From the NCBI GenBank assembly GCA_002372325.1, contig DFFT01000038.1:1-15084 (forward strand): a stretch of DNA of 15,084 bases, given 5' to 3'. Both the position numbers and the translations under genes were made by a program. Of the stretch, positions 1 to 6,505 are shown in pieces. Position 1 is the stretch's first letter, and each line of letters begins with the position of its first letter. Source of the DNA: Succinivibrionaceae bacterium UBA3769. Its GTDB lineage: Bacteria; Pseudomonadota; Gammaproteobacteria; Enterobacterales; Succinivibrionaceae. The notes beneath the pieces were generated by a model. The model was not told the DNA's origin. It worked only from the letters and a program-made list of their open reading frames with translations, and ran no database searches.

Positions 1-339
1 GAGGATGGGAAGATGTACTGCATGGTATTGGATAATGCTCCCTGGCATAAGAAAGCGATCAGGCTGATTTGGGAAGACGAACTTCCTGAATACCAGGACA
101 TCCGGGATAAAATGACATGCATCAGCATGCCGCCGTATTCTCCGGATCTGAATCCGATTGAGCAAGTATGGAGAATTACACGCAGAGAGATGACTCACAA
201 TCGATACTTCCCAAGTAGAATAGACCTCGAAAAAAAACTGGATGCTTACTATTCTCAGTACAGAAAACCTAATGCGAAACTGGCAAGTCTCTGTAGTTTC
301 AAGTGCTTTCGAGATGAACAGGTTCCGGTACCTGTATAA
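1..339 (+). CDS. IS630-family transposase, C-terminal part (5' end outside window)
   Basis: This is the C-terminal part of a DDE transposase that cuts and joins the ends of an IS630/Tc1-mariner type insertion sequence. The reading frame is open from base 1 and ends with TAA at 337-339, so the N-terminus lies outside the window and the ATG at 13 is internal. The catalytic core is easy to see: a strand ending in LDNAPWHK (second catalytic Asp), then PPYSPDLNPIEQVW, which carries the final catalytic Glu of the IS630 DDE triad. The first Asp and the helix-turn-helix domain are not in view. Whether the complete gene is intact cannot be judged here. The right end of the element should lie shortly after 339 (IS630 elements insert at TA), but without the left end I cannot match inverted repeats. 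Confidence 0.87.
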   Translation, partial: EDGKMYCMVLDNAPWHKKAIRLIWEDELPEYQDIRDKMTCISMPPYSPDLNPIEQVWRITRREMTHNRYFPSRIDLEKKLDAYYSQYRKPNAKLASLCSFKCFRDEQVPVPV

Positions 340-529
340 CTCAGATATTAAATTCGTTTGCTATAACTATGCTGTGCGGCCGCTTTATTGGTGAATCTGC
401 AACCTAAAATCTTCTAATCTGGAATCATCCTTTTCTCCGCTTGACGGGCAGGGTTTCAGAAAGGAATTGGAATTACTTCTTCTGTATCAAATGTGGGTGG
501 GTAGGTGCCTTAACCCCCTCCTTAGGTAT

Positions 530-557
530 GGCCCGGGTTGTTAGTCCGGGCCTTTTT
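530..557 (+). terminator. Rho-independent terminator-like hairpin
   Basis: GGCCCGG (530-536) pairs with CCGGGCC (546-552) around a 9-base loop, followed directly by TTTTT (553-557). This is the standard layout of an intrinsic terminator on the plus strand. The only plus-strand gene upstream in view is the transposase, which ends about 190 bases earlier. Confidence 0.6.
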
Positions 558-593
558 GCCTGGGGGGTGGGGGCTCGCCCCCACCCCCAGGCA
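557..593. repeat. 17-bp GC-rich inverted repeat (hairpin)
   Basis: The left arm (557-574) and right arm (577-593) pair over 17 bp with one bulged G and only two bases between the arms. The arms are runs of G and C broken by a single T/A pair. It abuts the T tract of the preceding terminator. No T tract follows on either strand, so it is not an ordinary terminator by itself. Its function is unknown. Confidence 0.7.
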
Positions 594-741
594 AAGCGTG
601 AACTAAAATGAACACTCCCACCCTGATCTGCGTTCTGCCCCTGCCAGATGTCTATAACCAGGCTTCCATACCACACCTCATTCCGGCCTTCAGAGACGGC
701 CATACGCTTCAATTTTACGTAACACGAGGCAGTTTCAGTGA

Positions 742-762
742 TAAAGGGGCGGAGCCCCTTTA
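742..762 (-). terminator. Hairpin at the 3' end of a decayed minus-strand gene
   Basis: A perfect 9-bp stem, TAAAGGGGC against GCCCCTTTA, closes on a 3-base loop. Read on the minus strand, it begins with the TAA that ends the broken frame at 760-1059 and finishes in TTTA. It therefore looks like that former gene's transcription terminator with its stop codon built into the stem. Confidence 0.45.
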
Positions 763-1059
763 ATCATTAAACAGGAAGCGCCGCAGGCGTCTTCCCTTCT
801 TAATTATTATCCTTCGGAACTTTAACATCTGTTCCTGCCAGTATTGATTGCGCCGGACGGCTCTGCGCAAGGCCTCCCAGCCCCCGGCGGAGGGGAGGTC
901 ATGCCGGTTCTCCGGAATTGCGCGTTTCTGTCAAAGGCCGGTGTCCTGCGGGCGCCGGAATGCCTCGCATCAGCGGAATGCTGACACGATAATCTCTTGC
1001 CGTATAAGGCCGGATGCAGTTATGACCCATTCCTGCCTTAATGGCTGAACCCGGCGCAT
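760..1059 (-). pseudogene. Remnant of a small basic protein, two in-frame TGA codons
   Basis: I do not recognise the family. One minus-strand frame runs from ATG (1059-1057) to TAA (762-760), 99 codons before the stop. It is interrupted by TGA at 972-970 and 933-931. The last 56 codons look coding: rich in Arg, Lys, Trp and Gln, with a GGWEALRRAVRRNQYW segment and a strongly basic C-terminus. The terminator-like hairpin at its end supports a former gene. No good ribosome binding site precedes the ATG. The frame continues upstream past a TAA to an ATG at 1170, so the true original start is unclear. It shares a GW-x-ALR segment with the neighbouring remnant, and both carry GCGCAAGGCC at DNA level on the plus strand (865-874 and 1125-1134), which suggests an old duplication. 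Programmed TGA readthrough is a remote alternative. Confidence 0.4.
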
Positions 1060-1235
1060 GATGCATTACTCAGGATTCTCCGACCCTCGCTTCTGCGAAG
1101 TCGATAGTATGAGGTTCTCAGCCCGCGCAAGGCCCGCCATCCGGAAGAAGAGGCCGGTGCTGCCTGTCATGCGGGAGAAGGCATAACGTTATGGTAACGG
1201 TTCGGCCATGGGGACTGGTTCATGTTCGGTGTCAT
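1038..1235 (-). pseudogene. Small ORF with strong RBS, broken by one TGA
   Basis: On the minus strand, AAGGAG (1249-1244) sits 8 bases before ATG (1235-1233), a near-ideal ribosome binding site. It overlaps the TAA stop of the upstream gene, so the two would be translationally coupled. The frame reads 22 codons, then TGA (1169-1167), then 42 more codons to TAA at 1040-1038. The part after the TGA contains SSSGWRALRGLR and an Arg/Tyr-rich run, resembling the GGWEALRRAV segment of the next remnant. Either a 22-residue peptide is made or, more likely, a 65-residue protein was broken by a CGA to TGA change. An ATG overlaps the TGA in another frame and opens only 34 codons. The family is unknown. 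Confidence 0.4.
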
Positions 1236-1247
1236 CTCAGGGTCTCC

Positions 1248-1769
1248 TTATGCTGTGACGTTAAGGATTACCATTCCTGCCGGACAGTGCTGCATCCTTG
1301 GCTTCCTGTAAGATCTTATGGCGAAGTTTACCTTGTTCAGCTTTGTTTTGAGCTCCTTCCTGAAGATGTGAAGAGGCTTTGAATCGAACAGTCCCCGCAT
1401 TTTGTCGGCATATCCCAGCCAGGGCACTCCCTCCCAGCTGCCGGGCAGGCTCAGATGTTCCAGATCCCAATCGGACAAATGCTTCATGCAATTCTGAGCC
1501 TGAAGGGCCTCCTGAAGCACGCCGCTGTAGAAAGTAACTTCCTTCTCTGTAAGCTGGCTGTTTTTCTCCAGAAAGCCGATGATCTGCGGGCAGCCTTTGA
1601 CAATGGTGTCCTCCCATTTCAGATACCGCTCCAGCAGAGCAATATCATGCGCGACCCGCTCTTCGGGATCCATTGCGGCGTCAGCGGCAACGCCGCCTCC
1701 GCTGCCGCCGTAGCGATCCTTCTCGGTTTTGCGCTCCTTTCTGGCCTTTTCGGCTTTTTTCGCCAGCAT
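1248..1769 (-). CDS. Hypothetical protein, 173 residues, charged N-terminus
   Basis: I do not recognise this protein. The ATG start gives 173 residues. The frame is open a little further upstream to a TAA at about 1829; that extra stretch (TETEEIRRRQLQQRLE) is also protein-like and continues a Lys/Arg/Glu-rich, probably coiled-coil, N-terminus (about residues 1-20). So either the start is wrong or the 5' end has been damaged. A Gly-rich turn follows (about 21-27), then a mixed helical domain (about 33-160) with several Trp residues and normal globular composition. No signal peptide or membrane segment is seen. No strong ribosome binding site precedes the ATG. Downstream, its stop codon overlaps the ribosome binding site of the next small frame, as in an operon. 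It lies in a decayed region beside an insertion sequence, so it may itself be a remnant. Confidence 0.5.
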   Translation of the reverse strand: MLAKKAEKARKERKTEKDRYGGSGGGVAADAAMDPEERVAHDIALLERYLKWEDTIVKGCPQIIGFLEKNSQLTEKEVTFYSGVLQEALQAQNCMKHLSDWDLEHLSLPGSWEGVPWLGYADKMRGLFDSKPLHIFRKELKTKLNKVNFAIRSYRKPRMQHCPAGMVILNVTA

Positions 1770-2003
1770 CTCAAGTCTCTGCTGAAGCTGTCTTCTCCGG
1801 ATTTCTTCTGTTTCTGTAATGTCAGTTTAGAATAACTAATCTCTAATCCGGGATCAGCCTCGCAGCGGAGATGCGATAGTTGCGGCGCGGCCCGCTGCGT
1901 TTCCTGAGCCTCCCGCTTGCAGGTGCTGGCTGATTTATACCCTCGGCGGATCTGCGGAGGCATCATTTCATTCCCCTGTTCATCGGGTAAAACATATCCC
2001 CCC

Positions 2004-2038
2004 AAAAAAAGCGCCGGTCTCCCCTGGGATCCCGGCGC
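2004..2038 (-). terminator. Rho-independent terminator of the efflux operon
   Basis: On the minus strand, GCGCCGG (2038-2032) pairs with CCGGCGC (2017-2011) around a 14-base loop that can itself pair partly. It is followed by seven T (2010-2004). It lies about 20 bases after the permease stop codon, as expected for the end of that operon. Confidence 0.85.
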
Positions 2039-2060
2039 TCCTCTAAGTTCAGGCTAGCCT

Positions 2061-5000
2061 TCAGGCAGGCTGGGGAGCAGAGTTATCAGACTGATTATCT
2101 GCCTCTGCCTCCTGTGCCATCTTCTCAGCTTCCGGCTTCTTCAGGTCTTCCTCTTCCACGAATTCCGGAAGCGGCTTATGGTTTTCACCAACGAAGCTGT
2201 AAATCACCGGCAGCACGAAGAGGGTGAACACGGTGCCGATGGAAAGTCCGGCCACGATTACCAGGCCGATGGAGAAGCGGCTTTCCGCGCCGGCCCCGCT
2301 GGCGGTAAGCAGGGGTACCAGACCGGCCACCATGGCGGCGGTGGTCATCAGAATCGGACGCAGTCTTACTGAAGCGGCCTTCTTTACAGCTTCAAGCTTG
2401 GAGAGTCCGTTCTTAAGCTGCTCTTCGCGGCTTACCTCGCAGATCAGAATGCCGTGCTTGGATATCAGTCCTACCAGGGTAATAAGTCCCACTTCGGTGT
2501 AGATATTCAGGGTGGCCATGCCTACTGCCAGGAAGAGCAGGGCGCCGGAAATCGCCAGCGGTACAGCGATCAGAATTACGCACGGATCGCGCCAGCTTTC
2601 AAACTGACAGGCCAGAACCAGGAAGATGATGAATATCGCCAGGAGGAAGGTGGAAGCCAGCGAGCTTCCTTCTGTGGTGAACTGGCGGGATTCTCCCTTG
2701 TAGTCATGGGAATATCCGGCAGGCAGGGAAGGGACTACCACCGTCTCAAAGAAGCTGACGGCATCGCCCATGGTGACTCCCGGATTCAGCGCAAAGCTCA
2801 GGGTGGCGGCGTTCTGCTGGGACATCTTTGACAGGGTGGCCGGCTCTGTTTTGACCTTGACCTTCAAAAGAGAGCTTAAAAAGACCATTTTCCCTTCCGG
2901 ATTTCTGACGAAGTACTTGCTAAGGGAATCCGGATTCATGCGGTCAATGCGTTCGGTCTGAGGAATAACCTCATAGGAACGGCCGTCAATGGCCACGCGG
3001 TTGACATAGCCGTCGGCGATCATGGTGGACAGGGTTTGTCCGATATCGCTCATGGTAATGCCGTAGGCGCCGGCCTTTTTGCGATCCACATCGATATAAA
3101 GGGTAGGAGAATCATATTTCAGATCGCTGTCCGAGTAGATAAACAGTCCGCTCTTTCTGGCTTTTTCCATGACATTTTCAGCCACATCAAAAAGCTCTTC
3201 GAAGGAATTCGGCGTCATGATCACGAACTGTACCGGAAGACCGCTGGAGCTTCCCGGCAGCGGCGGCATCTGGAACACGGTGGCATTGATATTGGGGTTC
3301 TGAGTAAGATTCGGAGATACCCGTTCAACCACGTCGGCCTGCTTGTCGCGCTGGGTGAATTCCTTAAGCACCAGAATGGCCATGCCCTGGTTGGAAGCCG
3401 GAACGCCGATCATGCCCAGGGTGCTGGAAACTGCGGGATCCTTGGCGGCCTCTGCGGTAAGCTTCTTAATGCCGTCCTCCAGATAGTCCAGGTTGGCGTT
3501 ATTGGGGCCCATGCCCATCATCATGAATGCCCCGGTGTCTTCATACGGCGCCATTTCGGAGGCGGTATTCATGAACAGGTACGGCATGGAAGCCATAATT
3601 ACCAGAGCGGTGATAACTATAGGAGTTCTGGTAGCCAGCACCGCGCTCAGCATTTTGGTGTAAATGCCGGTAAGACCGTCCAGAACCTTGTTTACGATGC
3701 TTTCAAATTTACCGGGCTTTTCTTCGGCCTTCAGCATTTTGGAGCACATCATCGGGGACAGGGTGAGGGCGATAATGCCAGATATCAGCACGGAACCGGC
3801 CAGTGTCAGAGCAAATTCCGTGAACAGGGATCCGGTAATGCCGCCCATAAGAGCGATAGGAGAATAAACTGCGCCCAGGGTAATGGTCATGGAAATAACC
3901 GGAATAGCTATTTCCCGGGTTCCGATAATGGCGGCGCGGAACGGATTAAGTCCGTTCTTGATATGCCGGTCTACGTTTTCCACCACTACGATGGCATCGT
4001 CCACCACCAGGCCGATGGCCAGCACCATGGCCAGCAGGGTCATGAGGTTGATGGAGAAGCCGCAGACGCTCATCAGCATGATTACGCCGATCATGGAGAG
4101 CGGGATGGTGATAATCGGGATTACCACAGCCCGGAAGGAGCCCATAAACAGGGTAATAACCACCAGCACGATAATAGCTGCTTCGACAATGGTGTGGATT
4201 ACTTCGTGTATTGATTCCTCAATGGAAATGGTACTGTCGTAGATGATGTCCATTTTCATGGAAGGAGGCAATCCCTTTTCCAGAGTCGGCATCATTTTTT
4301 TCACATCCGCGGCAATGTCCAGCGGGTTTGCGGTAGGAGTGGCGTCAATGGCGGCAACCACGCCTTTCTGACCGTTGGCTATGGCTCTGAAGGTGTCATG
4401 GTTGGCAGCCATTGATACCTTGGCTACATCCCGGAGTCTGACCACCGTGCCTTCCTTTGAGGAGATGATGAGCTCGGAAAGTTCCTCGGCATTGGATACC
4501 TGGGTATTGGTGTTGGTATTCATCAGGGTGAAGAGGTTATTAATCTGTCCTGATGAGGTCTGGAAATTGTTAGCCTGAAGAATCCCGACCACGTCGGCGG
4601 CGGTCATGCTGTGCGCTGCCAGCTTGAGAGGATCCAGCCAGATTCTCAGAGCATACTCATTGCCGCCGTAAAGGGTTACCTTGGCCACGCCGTTTACGGT
4701 AAACAGCTGCGGAATGACCACGCGGTTAAGATAGTCCGTGATCTGAGGCCCCGCCATTTCATTGCTGGAAAAGGAGATATAGAGTACTGAAGTGGTAGAC
4801 CCGGTGGACAGGGTAATGGAGGGATCCAGGGCATCGGCCGGCAGCAGGGATTTCACGGAGTTCACCCGGGACAGAATATCCGCCAGAGCGCCGTTAGGAT
4901 CTGTGTTCAGCTTCATGTTGACGGTAATGGTCGAAGTTCCCATCTTGGAGCTGGAGGTCATGTAGTCGATGTTGTCGGCCTGGGCTACCGCCTGCTCAAT

Positions 5001-5195
5001 AGGAGCGGTGATAAAGCCCTGAATAAGATCTGCTCCGGCGCCGTAATAGCTGGTGGTTACGGTAATGACGGTGTTGGTCATGTCAGGATACTGCCTGACC
5101 GCCATGCTTTTCAGGGCCTGAAGTCCGAGCAGGGTGATAAGGAGACTGATGCAGATTGCCAGCACCGGCCTTTTAATAAAGATATCTGTAAACAT
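2061..5195 (-). CDS. RND multidrug efflux permease (AcrB/MexB/HAE1 family)
   Basis: This is an inner-membrane, proton-driven drug/proton antiporter that works as a trimer with the periplasmic adaptor encoded just upstream and an outer-membrane channel. At 1044 residues it is full length for the family. Visible landmarks are TM1 (about 10-30, after MFTDIFIKRPVL), the first porter region (about 31-330), and the TM2-TM6 block (about 333-487). TM4 carries the proton-relay pair Asp399-Asp400 (GLVVDD), matching AcrB D407/D408. Large hydrophilic porter/docking regions follow (about 545-840), then TM8-TM12 (about 848-1003) with Lys913 in GLISKHG, matching AcrB K940. The C-terminal tail (about 1004-1044) is acidic and probably cytoplasmic. 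The ATG lies 4 bases after the adaptor's TGA, with GGAG inside the adaptor's last codons as ribosome binding site. The substrate cannot be read from sequence. Confidence 0.95.
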   Translation of the reverse strand: MFTDIFIKRPVLAICISLLITLLGLQALKSMAVRQYPDMTNTVITVTTSYYGAGADLIQGFITAPIEQAVAQADNIDYMTSSSKMGTSTITVNMKLNTDPNGALADILSRVNSVKSLLPADALDPSITLSTGSTTSVLYISFSSNEMAGPQITDYLNRVVIPQLFTVNGVAKVTLYGGNEYALRIWLDPLKLAAHSMTAADVVGILQANNFQTSSGQINNLFTLMNTNTNTQVSNAEELSELIISSKEGTVVRLRDVAKVSMAANHDTFRAIANGQKGVVAAIDATPTANPLDIAADVKKMMPTLEKGLPPSMKMDIIYDSTISIEESIHEVIHTIVEAAIIVLVVITLFMGSFRAVVIPIITIPLSMIGVIMLMSVCGFSINLMTLLAMVLAIGLVVDDAIVVVENVDRHIKNGLNPFRAAIIGTREIAIPVISMTITLGAVYSPIALMGGITGSLFTEFALTLAGSVLISGIIALTLSPMMCSKMLKAEEKPGKFESIVNKVLDGLTGIYTKMLSAVLATRTPIVITALVIMASMPYLFMNTASEMAPYEDTGAFMMMGMGPNNANLDYLEDGIKKLTAEAAKDPAVSSTLGMIGVPASNQGMAILVLKEFTQRDKQADVVERVSPNLTQNPNINATVFQMPPLPGSSSGLPVQFVIMTPNSFEELFDVAENVMEKARKSGLFIYSDSDLKYDSPTLYIDVDRKKAGAYGITMSDIGQTLSTMIADGYVNRVAIDGRSYEVIPQTERIDRMNPDSLSKYFVRNPEGKMVFLSSLLKVKVKTEPATLSKMSQQNAATLSFALNPGVTMGDAVSFFETVVVPSLPAGYSHDYKGESRQFTTEGSSLASTFLLAIFIIFLVLACQFESWRDPCVILIAVPLAISGALLFLAVGMATLNIYTEVGLITLVGLISKHGILICEVSREEQLKNGLSKLEAVKKAASVRLRPILMTTAAMVAGLVPLLTASGAGAESRFSIGLVIVAGLSIGTVFTLFVLPVIYSFVGENHKPLPEFVEEEDLKKPEAEKMAQEAEADNQSDNSAPQPA

Positions 5196-5199
5196 GCTG

Positions 5200-6309
5200 T
5201 CAGAGCTCCGGAACCTGAGCCGGACGATCCAGTCCGTACTGGTTGGTGATCTTGATAAAGCTGCCGTTGGAGAGCCTTACCTGACCTTCGGTGACGATCT
5301 CGTCTCCGGGATTGAGTCCGGAGGTGATTACGATTTTTTCGCCGTTTTCATTTCCGGTGGTGACATTGACCAGTTCAGAAATCAGCTGGCCGTCCTGCCC
5401 GGTCTTGACCCGGTATACAGAGGTGCCGTACAGATTGAAGGCCACGGCATTTTTAGGGACAGCGATTTGTTCGGCTTCTGAAGGAAGCTGCACAGTGACT
5501 TTGGCATACATGCCGGTAACCAGCTTGGACTGAGGATTGGGAATGGTTCCCTGAACCTGAAGCACGCCGGCTTCGTAGTTCATCACTACTTCCATAGCGG
5601 ATATTTCGCCTTCAAAAACTTCTCCGGGGAAGGTATCCACGGCAAGAATCACCTTTTCTCCCAGTTTGATTTTGTCCACATCGTTCTGGGATACCGCAAA
5701 ACGCACCTTGACCATGGAGTTGTCTTCCAGATGAGCGATCTTGAACCCCGGCTGCACGTACTGACCCACATAGACATTGCGGATACCGAGTTTTCCGGTA
5801 AACGGCGCCCGGATCTGCAGCTTGTCAATCATCGCCTTGATGGAGTGGGCATCAGCCATGGCAGCTTCATAGTCGGCCTTGGCATTGTCCAGCTCCTGCT
5901 GGGAAATGTTGCCCTTATTGATCAGGGCGGAATAGCGGACGAATTTCTTCTGTGCCGCTTCGGCTTTTGCCCGGGCGGCCTCGTAGTTGGCTCTTTCCAC
6001 GGAATCGTTCACCTGCACCAGAATCTGATCCTTTTGCACGGTATCGCCGGAATCAAAGTAAAGTCCGGTAATGCTGCCGGAAACTTCTGACGATACGTCA
6101 ATGCCCTGATTCGGTTCAATAAAGCCGATGGCGCTGATGGTTTCCTGCCAGGGCGCTTTGGCAACCTTCATGACGGATACCGGATTTACCGGCGGCTTCA
6201 TGTTGGCCAGATATTCCTGGGTCATTTTATTCTTAACCATAATGAAGCCGATAACCGCTCCAAAAGCCAGTATGGTTGCCAGCGGCACGGCGATTTTCCA
6301 GAGACGCAT
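5200..6309 (-). CDS. RND efflux periplasmic adaptor (membrane-fusion protein)
   Basis: This adaptor of the HlyD/AcrA/MexH type links the RND permease to an outer-membrane channel. Starting at the ATG (6309-6307) gives 369 residues. An N-terminal membrane anchor (about residues 5-25) has no lipobox Cys, so the protein is held by a transmembrane helix and not a lipid. The first lipoyl half is about 66-100 (EVSGSITGLYFDSGDTVQKD). A helical hairpin follows at about 105-163 (Ala/Lys/Glu-rich), then the second lipoyl half at about 164-195 (IRAPFTGKLG), then beta-barrel and membrane-proximal domains to about 350. I prefer the ATG over the TTG two codons upstream because AAAGG (6323-6319) lies 9 bases from the ATG but only 3 from the TTG. 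The gene is first in a two-gene operon, 4 bases before the permease. No outer-membrane factor gene is adjacent. Confidence 0.94.
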   Translation of the reverse strand: MRLWKIAVPLATILAFGAVIGFIMVKNKMTQEYLANMKPPVNPVSVMKVAKAPWQETISAIGFIEPNQGIDVSSEVSGSITGLYFDSGDTVQKDQILVQVNDSVERANYEAARAKAEAAQKKFVRYSALINKGNISQQELDNAKADYEAAMADAHSIKAMIDKLQIRAPFTGKLGIRNVYVGQYVQPGFKIAHLEDNSMVKVRFAVSQNDVDKIKLGEKVILAVDTFPGEVFEGEISAMEVVMNYEAGVLQVQGTIPNPQSKLVTGMYAKVTVQLPSEAEQIAVPKNAVAFNLYGTSVYRVKTGQDGQLISELVNVTTGNENGEKIVITSGLNPGDEIVTEGQVRLSNGSFIKITNQYGLDRPAQVPEL

Positions 6310-6338
6310 ATACAATAACCTTTATTGCTGTTGAAATA

Positions 6339-6354
6339 TCCGGCCTTGGCCGGA
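6339..6354. promoter_or_regulatory. Palindrome in the leader of the efflux operon
   Basis: TCCGGCCTTGGCCGGA is a perfect 7-bp inverted repeat with a 2-base centre, about 30 bases upstream of the adaptor's ATG and just before its ribosome binding site. It could be a repressor operator or an RNA hairpin in the 5' leader. GC-rich palindromes of this kind can also be chance in this genome. Confidence 0.35.
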
Positions 6355-6411
6355 AAAGATACAGTTAGTCAGGGGGTATTTTAAATTCAGTGAGCCTATT
6401 AGCACAAGATC

Positions 6412-6462
6412 TGACATATGGCGGATGTCAATTTTTTAAGACGGAGCCGCGGGCAAATGTCA
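6412..6462. promoter_or_regulatory. TGACAT/ATGTCA palindrome plus third half-site, candidate operator
   Basis: TGACATATGGCGGATGTCA (6412-6430) is an inverted repeat of TGACAT with 7 bases between half-sites. A further ATGTCA at 6457-6462 lies 32 bases, about three helical turns, from the second half-site. On the minus strand the palindrome includes a consensus-like TTGACA, but I see no good -10 at the right distance from it. A weak minus-strand promoter (TTGTGC, 17 bases, TTAAAA) lies a little nearer the efflux genes. A close copy of the palindrome lies upstream of cvrA (13415-13431). Confidence 0.4.
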
Positions 6463-6471
6463 TATTCTGAG

Positions 6472-6492
6472 AAAAATATCCTGTCCGGCAGG
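6472..6492 (-). terminator. Weak terminator candidate after the glycosyltransferase
   Basis: On the minus strand, CCTG (6492-6489) and CAGG (6483-6480) form a 4-bp stem with a 5-base loop, followed by ATATTTTT. It sits 14 bases after the glycosyltransferase stop. The position is right but the stem is very short. Confidence 0.25.
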
Positions 6493-6505
6493 GGAATCCG
6501 AGGTT

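Larger units (their letters stand above)
340..759. other. Gene-poor stretch next to the insertion sequence
   Basis: No convincing gene is visible. The stretch holds a plus-strand terminator-like hairpin (530-557) and a very strong GC-rich hairpin (557-593). A minus-strand open frame (473-712, TTG start) has protein-like composition in its first half (around WYGSLVIDIWQGQ) but runs through both hairpins at its 3' end. It has no clear ribosome binding site, so I do not call it a gene; it may be a fragment of one. Confidence 0.5.

Noticed and set aside
774..793. GAAGCGCC/GGCGTCTTC hairpin as a regulatory element
   Set aside because: It coincides with the Arg/Lys-rich coding end of the broken frame at 760-1059 and has a bulge. 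It is best explained by codon composition.
1..2000. CRISPR array, retron or toxin-antitoxin pair in the accessory stretch
   Set aside because: There are no regularly spaced direct repeats, no reverse transcriptase motif, and no recognisable toxin or antitoxin fold in the small frames.
1619..2005. 128-codon minus-strand frame overlapping the hypothetical gene
   Set aside because: It begins with TTG inside the efflux operon's terminator and ends in Arg/Pro-rich shadow sequence. The overlapping frame at 1248-1769 looks much more like protein.
3036..4214. 392-codon plus-strand frame opposite the RND permease
   Set aside because: The translation is His/Gly/Asp-rich low-complexity sequence without any domain, and the opposite strand encodes a complete RND permease.
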